Positions 10,049 through 19,509 of a DNA stretch of 64,000 bases are shown one piece after another. A program made the translations under genes and the position numbers. Below the pieces are notes generated by a model, which was given only the letters and a program-made list of their open reading frames with translations, searched no databases and had not been told where the DNA came from. How positions within the stretch are numbered: position 1 is the first letter of the stretch; every line of letters starts with the position of its first letter. Source of the DNA: Zobellella endophytica (GTDB lineage: Bacteria; Pseudomonadota; Gammaproteobacteria; Enterobacterales; Aeromonadaceae); contig NZ_PXYG01000003.1 of assembly GCF_003012775.1 (NCBI RefSeq), positions 248,001 through 312,000 of the forward strand, read 5' to 3'.

Positions 10049-10672
10049 TCAACCGCGCTTGTGGAACACCTCGTCCACCAGGCCGTATTCTTTGGCCTGG
10101 TCCGCCGACATGAAGTTGTCGCGGTCGGTATCACGCTCGATGATCGACAGATCCTGACCGGTGTGCTCCGCCAGCAGGCGATTGAGCTTTTCTTTGATAT
10201 ACAGAATTTCCTTGGCGTGGATCTGGATGTCCGACGCCTGCCCCTGGAAGCCGCCCAGGGGCTGGTGGATCATCACCCTGCTGTTGGGCAGGGCGAACCG
10301 CTTGCCCGTCGCGCCGCCGGCCAGCAGGAAGGCCCCCATGGAGCAGGCCTGGCCCATGCACACCGTGCTCACGTTCGGCTTGATGAACTGCATGGTATCA
10401 TAAATCGACATGCCCGCCGTGACCGATCCGCCCGGCGAGTTGATGTACAGATAGATATCCTTTTCCGGGTTTTCCGATTCCAGGAACAGCAACTGGGCAC
10501 AGATCAGGTTGGCCATGTGGTCTTCGACCTGGCCGGTCAGGAAAATCACCCGCTCTTTCAGCAGACGGGAATAAATATCGTAGGAACGTTCGCCCTTGGC
10601 GGTCTGCTCTACCACCATGGGGATCAGGGCAGCCAGGGGCCCGTCCATCATCGGATTATGGTTGTTTGACAT
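10049..10672 (-). CDS. clpP: ATP-dependent Clp protease proteolytic subunit
   Basis: A 207-residue serine protease forming the tetradecameric degradation chamber that pairs with ClpX or ClpA. The catalytic triad is at positions identical to E. coli precursor numbering: S111 (GQACSMGAF), H136 ([10 protein letters not shown]) and D185 (DTDRDNFMS). The oxyanion-loop motif YINSPGGSV is present. I chose the ATG giving MSNNHNP: GGGGA precedes it and the length equals E. coli ClpP exactly. The in-frame TTG seven codons upstream is less likely. It lies between tig and clpX. Confidence 0.98.
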   Translation of the reverse strand: MSNNHNPMMDGPLAALIPMVVEQTAKGERSYDIYSRLLKERVIFLTGQVEDHMANLICAQLLFLESENPEKDIYLYINSPGGSVTAGMSIYDTMQFIKPNVSTVCMGQACSMGAFLLAGGATGKRFALPNSRVMIHQPLGGFQGQASDIQIHAKEILYIKEKLNRLLAEHTGQDLSIIERDTDRDNFMSADQAKEYGLVDEVFHKRG

Positions 10673-10686
10673 AAGATATTGTCCCC

Positions 10687-10724
10687 AAAACAAAATGGCC
10701 CAAGTGCACTCACACTGGGGCCAT
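10687..10724 (-). terminator. Intrinsic terminator after tig
   Basis: On the minus strand, ATGGCCC and GGGCCAT arms enclose an inner AGTG/CACT stem and are followed by TTTTGTTTTGGGG. It lies between the tig stop and the clpP start and overlaps the -10 of the candidate clpP promoter. Confidence 0.6.
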
Positions 10725-10753
10725 TATACGCAAGAGCTTAATGCTTAAGTCAA
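10723..10753 (-). promoter_or_regulatory. Candidate sigma-70 promoter for clpP
   Basis: TTGACT and a perfect TATAAT on the minus strand, separated by 19 nt (longer than the ideal 17), about 50-80 nt upstream of the clpP ATG. The first bases of the -10 overlap the tig terminator stem. Confidence 0.5.
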
Positions 10754-10759
10754 ATGTTC

Positions 10760-12070
10760 TTAAGCGCCAACGCCCGGCTTGTTCATCAGGTCGTCAAAGC
10801 TGACCTGCTTGTCGGTCACCTTGGCCTGGGCCAGCACGAACTCGATGGCCTGATCTTCGATGGCCAGGTTACGCACGCTTTCCAGCAGCTGCTGGTTTTC
10901 GTTGTAGTAGGCGACCACTTCGGTCGGGTCTTCGTAGGCGGACGCCATGGAGGCGATGATTTCCTGCACCTTGGCATCGTCAGCCTTGATCTCGTTGGTC
11001 TTGATCACTTCGCCCAGCAGCAGACCCACGCGCACCCGGCGCTCGGCCTGTTCCTGGAATAGCTCGGCCGGCAGTTGCGGGGCGTTCTTCGGATCCATGC
11101 CGCCGAAACGCTGCAGCGCCTGCTGCCGCAGGGTGTCGATTTCGCCGTCGATCAGGGACTTGGGCACGTCCACCGGGTTCTGCTCCAATAGACCGTCGAT
11201 CACCTGTTCTTTCACGGAAGCTTTCAGTGCCTGGGCCAGTTCGCGCTCCATGTTCTTGCGCACTTCGGCTTTCAGGCCGTCGACGGAGCCGTCGGCGATG
11301 CCGAAGCGCTGCACGAATTCTTCGGTCAGCTCGGGCAGTTGCTGGGCTTCGACCTTGGTCACGGCCACGGCGAACTGGGCCGGTTTGCCTTTCAGGTTTT
11401 CGGCGTGGTATTCCTCGGGGAAGGTCACTTCCAGGGTGAAGTCGTCACCGACTTTCTTGCCCAGCAGGCCGTCTTCGAAGCCGGGGATCATGCGGCCGGA
11501 GCCCAGTACCAGCACGAAGTCTTCGGCAGCGCCGCCTTCGAACTCTTCACCGTCCACGGAGCCCACGAAGTTCATGGTCACCCGGTCGCCGTCGGCGGCT
11601 TCGCGCTCGACGCTCACCCAGTCGGCGTGCTGCTTGCGTAGGGTGTCGATCATCTTGTCCAGATCGGCGTCGGTCACCTCGGCTTGAGGTTTCTCGACGG
11701 ATACCGCGTCCAGCCCCTTGACTGCCACTTCCGGGTAGACTTCGAAGGTGGCGATAAAGGTAAAGTCTTCGCCGGCCTTGATCGGCGCCGGCTGCATGGT
11801 CGGCATGCCGGCCGGGTTCAGTTTCTCGGCGATCACGGCTTCGAAGAAGTTGCGCTGCATCAGCTCGCCGGCCACGTCGGCTTCCACGGAGGAACCGAAC
11901 ATTTTCTTGACGATGGACAGCGGGGCCTTACCAGGACGGAAACCGTCGATACGACGGGTCTTGGCCAGCTGACGCAGGCGGCTGTTCACTTCGCCGTCCA
12001 CTTTCTCAGCCGGTACGGTAATGGTCAGACGGCGCTCCAGGCCTTGGGTCGTCTCTACAGAAACTTGCAT
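10760..12070 (-). CDS. tig: Trigger factor (ribosome-associated chaperone)
   Basis: Trigger factor (436 aa) binds ribosomal protein L23 at the exit tunnel and shields nascent chains. The N-terminal ribosome-binding signature GFRPGKAP is at residues 43-50. The middle FKBP-like isomerase domain (about 150-245) includes [10 protein letters not shown] and [14 protein letters not shown] helical C-terminal chaperone domain follows. The length matches E. coli (432). ATG start with AGGT about 7 nt upstream. First gene of the tig-clpP-clpX-lon-hupB-ppiD proteostasis block. Confidence 0.98.
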   Translation of the reverse strand: MQVSVETTQGLERRLTITVPAEKVDGEVNSRLRQLAKTRRIDGFRPGKAPLSIVKKMFGSSVEADVAGELMQRNFFEAVIAEKLNPAGMPTMQPAPIKAGEDFTFIATFEVYPEVAVKGLDAVSVEKPQAEVTDADLDKMIDTLRKQHADWVSVEREAADGDRVTMNFVGSVDGEEFEGGAAEDFVLVLGSGRMIPGFEDGLLGKKVGDDFTLEVTFPEEYHAENLKGKPAQFAVAVTKVEAQQLPELTEEFVQRFGIADGSVDGLKAEVRKNMERELAQALKASVKEQVIDGLLEQNPVDVPKSLIDGEIDTLRQQALQRFGGMDPKNAPQLPAELFQEQAERRVRVGLLLGEVIKTNEIKADDAKVQEIIASMASAYEDPTEVVAYYNENQQLLESVRNLAIEDQAIEFVLAQAKVTDKQVSFDDLMNKPGVGA

Positions 12071-12188
12071 TCTTATACCTCAATTTTCTTCAGCACCTTT
12101 GTGCTGACCCTGTGATGTATGGGAAGCAGCCCAGCTGCTCCTTGAATCCTGGCGAAGGCCCATGGCCTTCATGGTAAAAAGACGCGGC

Positions 12189-12217
12189 ATTATAGCGAGG
12201 CAAAAAACCAGCGTCGA
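12189..12217 (-). promoter_or_regulatory. Candidate sigma-70 promoter for tig
   Basis: On the minus strand TCGACG, a 17-nt spacer and a perfect TATAAT lie about 120 nt upstream of the tig ATG, implying a leader of roughly 110 nt. Confidence 0.45.
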
Positions 12218-12329
12218 GCGGCAGTCGGCGACTGTTGGGCAATATGAGGCATAAATAGCGCTTTTCAACCCCGTCAGGCCGGTTTTTACCACCGAACCGG
12301 CCCAGCGTCCATCCGATGGCCGGCGCCGA

Positions 12330-12884
12330 TCAGGGCATGGTATGGATAAAGGCTTTCCACTTGTTCTGCAACCGGATGACCCAGCGCGGGGTTGACGCGC
12401 CGGTTCCGGCCGCCTCCAGCCGGGGATGGGCTCCCACCACCCGGGCCAGTACCGCCTCCTGGGCCGGCTCGACGTCGACGAAGAACAGATGTCGCCCCGC
12501 ATTCAGCTCGCCCCGGTACTTGCGAAACGCCCGGTGGGGTTGCTGGATGCCGAACATGCCGCCTTCCCAGGTGCAAAAGCCCAGCGCCACTATCGCCAGA
12601 AACACGAAGGGCGTCCAGCCGACGCTGGTCGTCATACCGGAGAAGTAACTGACCAGCAGCACCAGCGCCGCGGCCACTACCCCGATGAGGGCACCCAGTT
12701 CGGTGGAATGCACCACGTCCTGCTTCAGTACCGGCTCCACCTCATGCAGCCGGTGCCGCTCCACCTCGCCATCCTGCTCGCTGAGAACATGGATCTGCGG
12801 CTGGGTCACGCCGCCCTCCTCCAGTTCCTGTTCGACGGCCTCCAGATCATCCAGGTCGTCGCTGAGATAGTAATACCGTTTCAT
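12330..12884 (-). CDS. Conserved two-helix membrane protein of unknown function
   Basis: A 184-residue protein, probably of the uncharacterised proteobacterial family that begins MKRYYYLSDDLDDLE and is common in Pseudomonas. Residues 1-55 are acidic and soluble and look like a small regulatory fold. Two transmembrane helices span about 63-83 and 90-112, and a C-terminal domain (~115-184) contains FFVDVEP and PRWV. It resembles proteins loosely labelled as magnesium-transporter or NAD/FAD-enzyme related, a label I would not trust. GGGAGG lies 6 nt before the ATG. It stands alone between tig and adhE. Confidence 0.85.
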   Translation of the reverse strand: MKRYYYLSDDLDDLEAVEQELEEGGVTQPQIHVLSEQDGEVERHRLHEVEPVLKQDVVHSTELGALIGVVAAALVLLVSYFSGMTTSVGWTPFVFLAIVALGFCTWEGGMFGIQQPHRAFRKYRGELNAGRHLFFVDVEPAQEAVLARVVGAHPRLEAAGTGASTPRWVIRLQNKWKAFIHTMP

Positions 12885-13005
12885 GACTGCCTCCCCATTC
12901 GGTGAGGATGGCCGTGCACCTCCCACCAGTTCCGATCGCCATGTTAATAGTATAAGCAAGGCCGTTATGACCCGCACCGCCCACCTTACCGGAGCGAACC
13001 ACGAC

Positions 13006-13029
13006 AAAACGCCGGCGTGCGCCGGCGTT
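13006..13029 (-). terminator. Intrinsic terminator of adhE
   Basis: Near-perfect palindrome AACGCCGGCG-CA-CGCCGGCGTT on the minus strand followed by TTGTCG, 25 bp after the adhE stop. The short T run makes it moderately strong. Confidence 0.7.
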
Positions 13030-13053
13030 GGAAATTCGGGTCCATGGCCGTAC

Positions 13054-15720
13054 TCAGCCGGCTTTGGCCTTCAGTTTTTTCACATTGTTCTTCCCGGCTT
13101 TCGGCTCGTGTTCCACCCCTTCCTGGTAGGCCAGGCCGTAGAAGCTGTCGTGCAGCAGTTGCCTGAGCTCGGTGATCAGCGGGTAGCGCGGGTTGGCGCC
13201 GGTGCACTGATCGTCGAAGGCGGCGATGGCCAGCTCGTCAAGCTTGGCCAGGAAGTCGGCCTCGTTGACCCCGGCGTCGCGGATGGAAGCCGGAACTCCC
13301 AGCTCGGCCTTCAGGCTGTCCAGCCAGGCCACCAGTTTCTCCACCTTGGCACTGCCGCCGTCGGCAGGTGATGCCAGGCCCAGGTGCACCGCCACCTCGC
13401 CGTAGCGGCACTTGGCCTGGGGCCGGTCGTACTGGCTGAAGGCGGTCTGCTTGGTCGGGTTGTCATTGGCGTTGTAGCGAATGACGTTGCTGATCAGCAG
13501 GGCGTTGGCCAGGCCATGGGGCAGGTGGAACTCGGCGCCAAGCTTGTGGGCCATGGAGTGGCAAACCCCGAGGAAGGACTGGGCGAAGGCCACGCCGGCC
13601 AGGGTGGCGCCGTTGTGCACCTTTTCCCGCGCCTGCGGATCCTGGGCTCCCTTGTGATAGGCCGCCGGCAGGTAATTCTTCAGCAGGGTCAGGGCCTGCA
13701 GCGCCTGGCCATCGGCATACTCGTTGGCCAGCACCGACACATAGGCTTCCAGGGCATGGGTGACCGCGTCCAGGCCGCCGAAGGCGGTCAGGGACTTGGG
13801 CAGGTTCATCACTAGATCCGCATCGATGACGGCCATGTCCGGAGTCAGTTCGTAGTCCGCCAGCGGGTACTTGATGCCGGTCTGGTCGTCGGTGACCACC
13901 GCGAAGGGGGTCACTTCCGAGCCGGTGCCCGAGGTGGTGGGGATGCACACCATGGCGGCCTTGGCGCCCATTTTCGGGAAGCGGTAGATGCGCTTGCGGA
14001 TATCCATGAAGCGCATGGACAGCTCTTCGAAGTGGGTGTCGGGATGCTCGTACATCACCCACATGATCTTGGCCGCATCCATCGGGGAACCACCGCCCAG
14101 GGCGACGATGACGTCGGGCTGGAAGTGCAGCATGCGCTCGGCACCCTTGCGTACCGTGGTCAGGGTCGGATCCGCTTCCACTTCATGAAAGACTTCCACT
14201 TCCATGCCCTGGGCCTTGAGTTGGCGACCGACTTTGTCGGCGTAACCGTTGTTGAACAGGAAGGCGTCGGTCACCACCATGGCCCGGCGTTTGCCACTCA
14301 GATCGGTCAATGCCTCGGCCAGGCAGCCCCGGCGGAAATAGATGGACTTGGGAAGCTTGTGCCACAGCATGTTTTCCGCCCTCTTGGCCACGACTTTACG
14401 GTTGATCAGGTGTTTGGGTCCCACGTTCTCCGAGATGGAGTTGCCGCCCCAGGAGCCGCAGCCCAGGGTCAGGGACGGGGCCAGCTTGAAGTTGTACAGA
14501 TCGCCGATGCCACCGTGGGAAGCCGGGGTATTGACCAGGATGCGGGCGGTCTTCATACGGTCACCGAACAGGCGAATACGCTCGGCGTTGAGATCCTGAT
14601 CGGTATAGAGGGTGGAGGTATGGCCGATGCCGCCCAGGATCACCATCTGCTCCGCCATGTCCAGGGCCTGGGCGAAATCGCGGGCGCGGAACATGCCCAG
14701 CGTCGGTGACAGCTTCTCGTGGGCGAAGGGCTCATCGTGGCCGATGGCCAGCCCTTCACCGATCAGGATACGGGTATCGGCCGGCACCGCGACCCCCGCC
14801 ATGGCCGCGATGGCCTGGGCCGGCTGGCCGACGATATCGGCGTTAAGGGCACCGTTCTTCAAGATCACCGCCCGCACCTTGTCGGCGTCGGCACTCGGCA
14901 GCACATAGCCACCGTGGCTCTGGAAGCGGGCCTTGACCTGGTCATAGACCTCGTCCAGCACGATCACCGCCTGCTCGGAGGCACAGACCACGCCGTTGTC
15001 GAAGGTCTTGGACATCACAATGGACGCCACCGCCCGCTTGATGTCGGCGGACTCGTCGATCACCACCGGGGTATTGCCCGCCCCCACGCCGATGGCCGGC
15101 TTGCCGGAGGAATAGGCCGCCTTCACCATGCCGGGACCGCCGGTGGCCAGGATCAGGTTGATGTCCGGATGCTGCATCAGGTGGTTGGACAACGCCACCG
15201 AGGGGCTGTCTACCCAGCCGATAATATCGCGCGGTGCCCCCGCCTCGACCGCCGCCTGCAGTACCAGGCGGGCGGCCTCGCAGGTGGCGCCCTTGGCCCG
15301 GGGATGGGGCGAAAAGATGATGCCGTTACGGGTCTTGAGCGCGATCAGCGCCTTGAAGATGGCGGTGGAAGTCGGGTTGGTGGTGGGCACGATGCCGCAG
15401 ATCAGACCCACCGGCTCGGCGATGGTAATGGTGCCGAAGTCGCTGTCTTCCTCCAGCACGCCGCAGGTGCGCTCGTCCTTGTACTTGTTGTAGATGTACT
15501 CGGAGGCGAAATGGTTCTTGATCACCTTGTCTTCCACCAGGCCCATGCCGGTCTCGGCCACCGCCTGCTGGGCCAGCGGAATACGGGCATGGTTGGCGGC
15601 CAGGGCCGCGGCGCGGAAGATTTTGTCCACCTGTTCCTGGCTGAAGCCGGCGTAGCGGTGTTGGGCGGCCTTGACGCGGGCCACCAGGGTGTCCAGCTCT
15701 TGCAGGGTTGAAACGACCAT
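13054..15720 (-). CDS. adhE: Bifunctional acetaldehyde-CoA/alcohol dehydrogenase
   Basis: AdhE (888 aa) converts acetyl-CoA to acetaldehyde and then ethanol, oxidising two NADH in fermentation, and forms long spirosome filaments. The N-terminal CoA-acylating aldehyde dehydrogenase carries catalytic C246 (NGVVCASEQAV), the same position as in E. coli. The C-terminal iron-dependent alcohol dehydrogenase has GGGSPMDAAK and iron-ligand regions AFGGLDAVTHALEAY and MAHKLGAEFHLPHG. I chose the ATG with GGAG 7 nt upstream; an in-frame GTG lies five codons earlier. An FNR-like box about 105 bp upstream suggests anaerobic control. Confidence 0.98.
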   Translation of the reverse strand: MVVSTLQELDTLVARVKAAQHRYAGFSQEQVDKIFRAAALAANHARIPLAQQAVAETGMGLVEDKVIKNHFASEYIYNKYKDERTCGVLEEDSDFGTITIAEPVGLICGIVPTTNPTSTAIFKALIALKTRNGIIFSPHPRAKGATCEAARLVLQAAVEAGAPRDIIGWVDSPSVALSNHLMQHPDINLILATGGPGMVKAAYSSGKPAIGVGAGNTPVVIDESADIKRAVASIVMSKTFDNGVVCASEQAVIVLDEVYDQVKARFQSHGGYVLPSADADKVRAVILKNGALNADIVGQPAQAIAAMAGVAVPADTRILIGEGLAIGHDEPFAHEKLSPTLGMFRARDFAQALDMAEQMVILGGIGHTSTLYTDQDLNAERIRLFGDRMKTARILVNTPASHGGIGDLYNFKLAPSLTLGCGSWGGNSISENVGPKHLINRKVVAKRAENMLWHKLPKSIYFRRGCLAEALTDLSGKRRAMVVTDAFLFNNGYADKVGRQLKAQGMEVEVFHEVEADPTLTTVRKGAERMLHFQPDVIVALGGGSPMDAAKIMWVMYEHPDTHFEELSMRFMDIRKRIYRFPKMGAKAAMVCIPTTSGTGSEVTPFAVVTDDQTGIKYPLADYELTPDMAVIDADLVMNLPKSLTAFGGLDAVTHALEAYVSVLANEYADGQALQALTLLKNYLPAAYHKGAQDPQAREKVHNGATLAGVAFAQSFLGVCHSMAHKLGAEFHLPHGLANALLISNVIRYNANDNPTKQTAFSQYDRPQAKCRYGEVAVHLGLASPADGGSAKVEKLVAWLDSLKAELGVPASIRDAGVNEADFLAKLDELAIAAFDDQCTGANPRYPLITELRQLLHDSFYGLAYQEGVEHEPKAGKNNVKKLKAKAG

Positions 15721-15824
15721 AGGGATACTCCTCACTCGAAAATAAAAAACCTTGGCTAAAACCTGAGCCTCGGGGGCTTAACCAAAGATTTGATACCAGT
15801 GTAAGAGATACCCTTTAGTGGGTA

Positions 15825-15838
15825 TTGATCCGGATCAG
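15825..15838 (-). promoter_or_regulatory. FNR-like binding site upstream of adhE
   Basis: TTGAT-CCGG-ATCAG matches the known FNR consensus TTGATnnnnATCAA at 9 of 10 specified positions. It is centred about 112 bp upstream of the adhE start. Oxygen-responsive control fits a fermentative enzyme, but occupancy is inference. Confidence 0.6.
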
Positions 15839-15921
15839 CATTTCACCCAGAAACGTAATTTAATTACATAATCACAGGGAAAGAGAAAATTAGACGATTA
15901 ATCAGGAATTCATGTAGGAAA

Positions 15922-15948
15922 ATAACAAGGCATGCCGAAGCATGCCTT
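15922..15948 (-). terminator. Intrinsic terminator of malic enzyme gene
   Basis: AAGGCATGC-TTCG-GCATGCCTT hairpin on the minus strand followed by GTTATTTT, about 20 bp after the stop. Confidence 0.75.
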
Positions 15949-15970
15949 GTGTCACCGAACCCGCGCTACC

Positions 15971-17668
15971 TTAGAAGGAAACCCGGCGGTACTTGCGGTA
16001 TTCCGGCTGCCAGAAATTGGCTTCTATCGCCTCATCCAGCGCCGCATCGGAGATCTGCAGCGCCTGGCCCTGCAACTGGGCGGTCTTGGCCACCATCTTG
16101 GCGATCTGCTTGCTTACCTGCTGGATTTCGCCAAGCGGCGGCAGCAGGGCGCCTTCACCGTCTTGGGCCAGGGGCGAGCAGGCCGCCAGCGCCCGGCTGG
16201 AGGACATCAACATGGCATCGGTTACCCGTTTGGCGCCACAGGCCAGCACGCCGAGGCCGATGCCGGGGAAGATGTAGGAGTTGTTGCACTGGGCGATTTC
16301 ATACAGCTTGCCCTTGTACTCCACCGGCGCAAAGGGACTGCCGGTGGCCACCAGGGCCTGGCCATCGGTCCAATTGATGATGTCTTCCGGGGTGGCTTCG
16401 ACCCGGGAGGTGGGATTGGACAGCGGGAAGATGATGGGCCGCGGGCAGTGGGCGTGCATGGTCTTGATCACCTCTTCGGTGAACAGCCCCGGCTGGCCGG
16501 ACACGCCGATCAGGATGTCGGGCCTGGCGTTCTGCATCACTTCCAGCAGGGAGATGTTCTCGCCCGACACCTGCCAGTCCTTGATGCTCTCCAGCGACTG
16601 GGCCAGCGGGCGCTGGAAGTCGACCAGGTTGGGCATGTTGTCGGTGATAAGGCCGAAGCGGTCCACCATGAATACCCGCTCTCGGGCCTTGGCATCGCTC
16701 AGGCCCTCGGCCTTCATCTGCGCCACTATCTGCTCGGCGATGCCGCAGCCGGCGGAGCCGGAGCCGAGGAAAGCGACCTTCTTCTCGGACAGCTTGCTGC
16801 CGCTGGCTTCACAGGCGGCGATCAGCGAGCCCAGGGTCACCGCGGCGGTGCCCTGGATGTCGTCGTTGAAGCAGCACAGCTCGTCCTTGTAGCGGTTGAG
16901 CAGCGGCATGGCATTCTTCTGGGCGAAGTCCTCGAACTGCAGCAGCACGTTGGGCCAGCGGCGCTTCACCGCCTTGATGAAGGCATCGACGAACTGCTCG
17001 TACTCCTCGCCGGTGACCCGCGGATTGCGCCAGCCCATGTACATGGGATCCTTCAGCAATTGGGGATTGTTGGTGCCCGCGTCCAGCACCACCGGCAGGG
17101 TGTAGGCCGGCGAGATGCCGCCACAGGCGGTATAGAGCGACAGCTTGCCGATAGGAATGCCCATGCCGCCGATGCCCTGGTCGCCCAGGCCGAGGATACG
17201 CTCGCCGTCGGTCACCACGATGACTTTGACGTTGCGCTTGGTGGCGTTTTGCAGGATATCGTCGATACGGTCCCGGTCCGGGTAGGAGATGAACAGGCCC
17301 CGGGCCCGGCGATAGATGTTGGAAAACTCTTCGCAGGCCTGGCCCACGGTCGGGGTGTAGATGATCGGCATCATGGTGCTCAGATGATCTTCCACCAGCC
17401 GGTAGAACAGGGTTTCGTTGGTGTCCTGGATATTGCGCAGGTAGATGTGTTTGTCGAGGTCGTTCTGGAAGGCGGTGTATTGTTTATAGGCGCGGGATAC
17501 CTGCTCTTCGATGGTTTCTATATTATGGGGCAGTAATCCGTCCAGGTTGAACGCGATCCGCTCGGCCTTGTTGAAGGCGCTACCTTTGTTCAGCAGGGGA
17601 GTTTCGAGCAGGGCGGGGCCGGCATAAGGCACATAGAGGGCACGTTTTTCCTGATGCTCTTTCGGCAT
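15971..17668 (-). CDS. maeA: NAD-dependent malic enzyme (malate dehydrogenase, decarboxylating)
   Basis: The 565-residue enzyme oxidatively decarboxylates malate to pyruvate and CO2 with NAD+, linking the TCA cycle to pyruvate. The malic-enzyme signature includes [14 protein letters not shown] and [28 protein letters not shown] and [12 protein letters not shown] carry metal and substrate residues, and [17 protein letters not shown] is the Rossmann dinucleotide motif. Length equals E. coli MaeA exactly. It starts at ATG about 115 bp from a diguanylate cyclase gene on the same strand. NAD rather than NADP use is inferred from this short-form family. Confidence 0.95.
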   Translation of the reverse strand: MPKEHQEKRALYVPYAGPALLETPLLNKGSAFNKAERIAFNLDGLLPHNIETIEEQVSRAYKQYTAFQNDLDKHIYLRNIQDTNETLFYRLVEDHLSTMMPIIYTPTVGQACEEFSNIYRRARGLFISYPDRDRIDDILQNATKRNVKVIVVTDGERILGLGDQGIGGMGIPIGKLSLYTACGGISPAYTLPVVLDAGTNNPQLLKDPMYMGWRNPRVTGEEYEQFVDAFIKAVKRRWPNVLLQFEDFAQKNAMPLLNRYKDELCCFNDDIQGTAAVTLGSLIAACEASGSKLSEKKVAFLGSGSAGCGIAEQIVAQMKAEGLSDAKARERVFMVDRFGLITDNMPNLVDFQRPLAQSLESIKDWQVSGENISLLEVMQNARPDILIGVSGQPGLFTEEVIKTMHAHCPRPIIFPLSNPTSRVEATPEDIINWTDGQALVATGSPFAPVEYKGKLYEIAQCNNSYIFPGIGLGVLACGAKRVTDAMLMSSSRALAACSPLAQDGEGALLPPLGEIQQVSKQIAKMVAKTAQLQGQALQISDAALDEAIEANFWQPEYRKYRRVSF

Positions 17669-17783
17669 AAGACATCTCGCTTTGTTTTAGTCCCTGAGGG
17701 GGGATTTATGGTTAGGGTTGAGGGGGCTTGCCGCAGTATAAGCCAAGCCCCGGTCCCAAACCACCACCGGCGGAGCGCACCGG

Positions 17784-18869
17784 TTATCTCTGCGCCACCA
17801 CGCAGTTGCGGCCGTGGCTCTTGGCCGTGTACAGGGCCTCGTCGGCCTGGCGCAGCAACGCCTGCAGTTCGCTGGTATGGTCGCCCTCCACTACCCCGGC
17901 ACTGATGGTGACCGTCACTTCCCCCTCCCCCAGTGGGCTTTCCACCGGCTGGGACTCCACCGCCAACCGCAGGGTTTCCGCCTGACGCTGGCCCTGCTCC
18001 AGGCCGGTATGAGGCAGCAGCACCATGAATTCCTCGCCGCCGTAGCGGGCCACCACCGCCTCCGGTCCGAAGATGTCCATGATGGTGTTGGCCACGCTCA
18101 CCAGCACCTCGTCGCCCATCAGGTGGCCGTGATCGTCGTTGATACGCTTGAAGCGATCCAGGTCCATCAGGATCAGGGTATAGGGCCGGTCCACCCCGCT
18201 GTGGTGGCGCACGTCCTCGAGCTGGCGCACAAACAGCCGGCGGTTCATCAGCCGGGTCAGGGGATCCCGGGTCGACTCCCGGTACAGGTCGAGCAACATG
18301 CGCAGCTGGCCGGCCTGCACCCAGATCATCGCCAAGCTGAAGCTGAGCAGCAGCCAGACCCGGTCGATCAGATCGCCGTTGCTCAGGCTGCGCGAATCCA
18401 GCCAGTAATCGGTGGCCAGGGTGGCCAGGGTAATGACGGCCGCCACCCGCAGGCCGGAGCGCACCGGCAACGGCAATACGCCCAGCAATGCCAGCAGGAA
18501 ATAGGGAAAGGCGATAAAGCCGACCGGGATCTCGGCGCCGTCGCGAAAGCTCCACAGGCTGACCAGGTTGAAGGTCAGCAGTATGCCCAGCAGGGAATAG
18601 ATGGACAGTATCATCCAGCGACGATTGAGCTTGCACAGGTAGCTGAGCGGCAACAGCGGGGTCAGCATGACGCCGGTAATCAATCTGACTTTCCACAATA
18701 GCTTGAAGTGCGCCGGATCCAGCACCCACCAGTCGACCGCCACCCAGCCGGCGATGCCGATGATCAACAGGGCGACCAGCCAGCGAAAACGAATGGCGAC
18801 AAAACCGATGCGGGTGAGTTTAAAATCGCGGGAGTGATAGCTATCGCTCCAGTATTCCTTGAGTTCCAA
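17784..18869 (-). CDS. Membrane-bound diguanylate cyclase (GGDEF domain)
   Basis: This protein (361 aa) probably makes cyclic di-GMP from two GTP. About six transmembrane helices fill the N-terminal ~190 residues and form an uncharacterised membrane sensor. The C-terminal GGDEF domain has LTRLMNRR, MDLDRFKRIND and an intact active site GGEEF at 277-281. The RxxD inhibitory site normally just upstream is absent (GPEA), so product inhibition there is unlikely. I favour the TTG start because AGGGG lies 6 nt upstream. An in-frame GTG at 18920 would add 17 residues but has no clear ribosome site. Confidence 0.9.
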   Translation of the reverse strand: MELKEYWSDSYHSRDFKLTRIGFVAIRFRWLVALLIIGIAGWVAVDWWVLDPAHFKLLWKVRLITGVMLTPLLPLSYLCKLNRRWMILSIYSLLGILLTFNLVSLWSFRDGAEIPVGFIAFPYFLLALLGVLPLPVRSGLRVAAVITLATLATDYWLDSRSLSNGDLIDRVWLLLSFSLAMIWVQAGQLRMLLDLYRESTRDPLTRLMNRRLFVRQLEDVRHHSGVDRPYTLILMDLDRFKRINDDHGHLMGDEVLVSVANTIMDIFGPEAVVARYGGEEFMVLLPHTGLEQGQRQAETLRLAVESQPVESPLGEGEVTVTISAGVVEGDHTSELQALLRQADEALYTAKSHGRNCVVAQR

Positions 18870-19146
18870 CCCTTTCCCCTTTTTCTTTATTGTTGAACGG
18901 CGAACTGAATAAAGTGCCACGGGTAACGCCGGACGCGCGCCTGAGGGCGGGCCTTGTTTGCGGCTGCGACGGGAATTTTAAAAACGCTAACACTACCCAA
19001 AGCCCGGATGATGCGCCAGTGTATTTTGGTCTGAGAGGGAAATCCTTGACCTGGCTTAATTTTGGCGGATGAGCGGGGCGGCCGGCCGGTTGCAGGCCCG
19101 GGGCTTAAGTGCCAAAATCCCGGCCATACAATCACAGGACACGCTC

Positions 19147-19497
19147 ATGACCATCACCCTCTACGGCATCAAGAACTGCGATACCGTCAAGAAAGCTCGC
19201 AAGTGGCTGGAACAGCACGCCATCGATTACCGCTTCGTCGACCACAGGGCCGACGGCCTGGACCCGGTCGAACTCGCCCGCTGGCTCGCGGTTCTCGGCT
19301 GGGAACAGCTGGTCAACAAGCGCGGCACCACTTACCGGGCCCTGTCGGACGCCGACAAGGCCAGCCTGGGGCCGGATACCGCCGCCGCCCGGCTGTTGTC
19401 CTCCCCGGCCATGATCAAACGCCCCCTGCTGGAGCTCGATGGCCAGCTGCACCTGGGCTTTAATGCCGAGCTCTACTCGCGCTTATTCAACAAGTAA
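19147..19497 (+). CDS. yffB: ArsC/Spx-family thioredoxin-fold protein (YffB-like)
   Basis: A 116-residue ArsC-like protein: thioredoxin fold with a single redox cysteine, C11, in GIKNCDTVKKARKWL. It lacks the further cysteines of true arsenate reductases, and the E. coli homologue YffB is a GSH-linked oxidoreductase of uncertain role. It is 12 bp upstream of dapE, the same yffB-dapE pairing as in E. coli, which supports the assignment. ATG start, since the open frame upstream has no family similarity. Confidence 0.93.
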   Translation: MTITLYGIKNCDTVKKARKWLEQHAIDYRFVDHRADGLDPVELARWLAVLGWEQLVNKRGTTYRALSDADKASLGPDTAAARLLSSPAMIKRPLLELDGQLHLGFNAELYSRLFNK

Positions 19498-19509
19498 TAA
19501 AGGATAACA

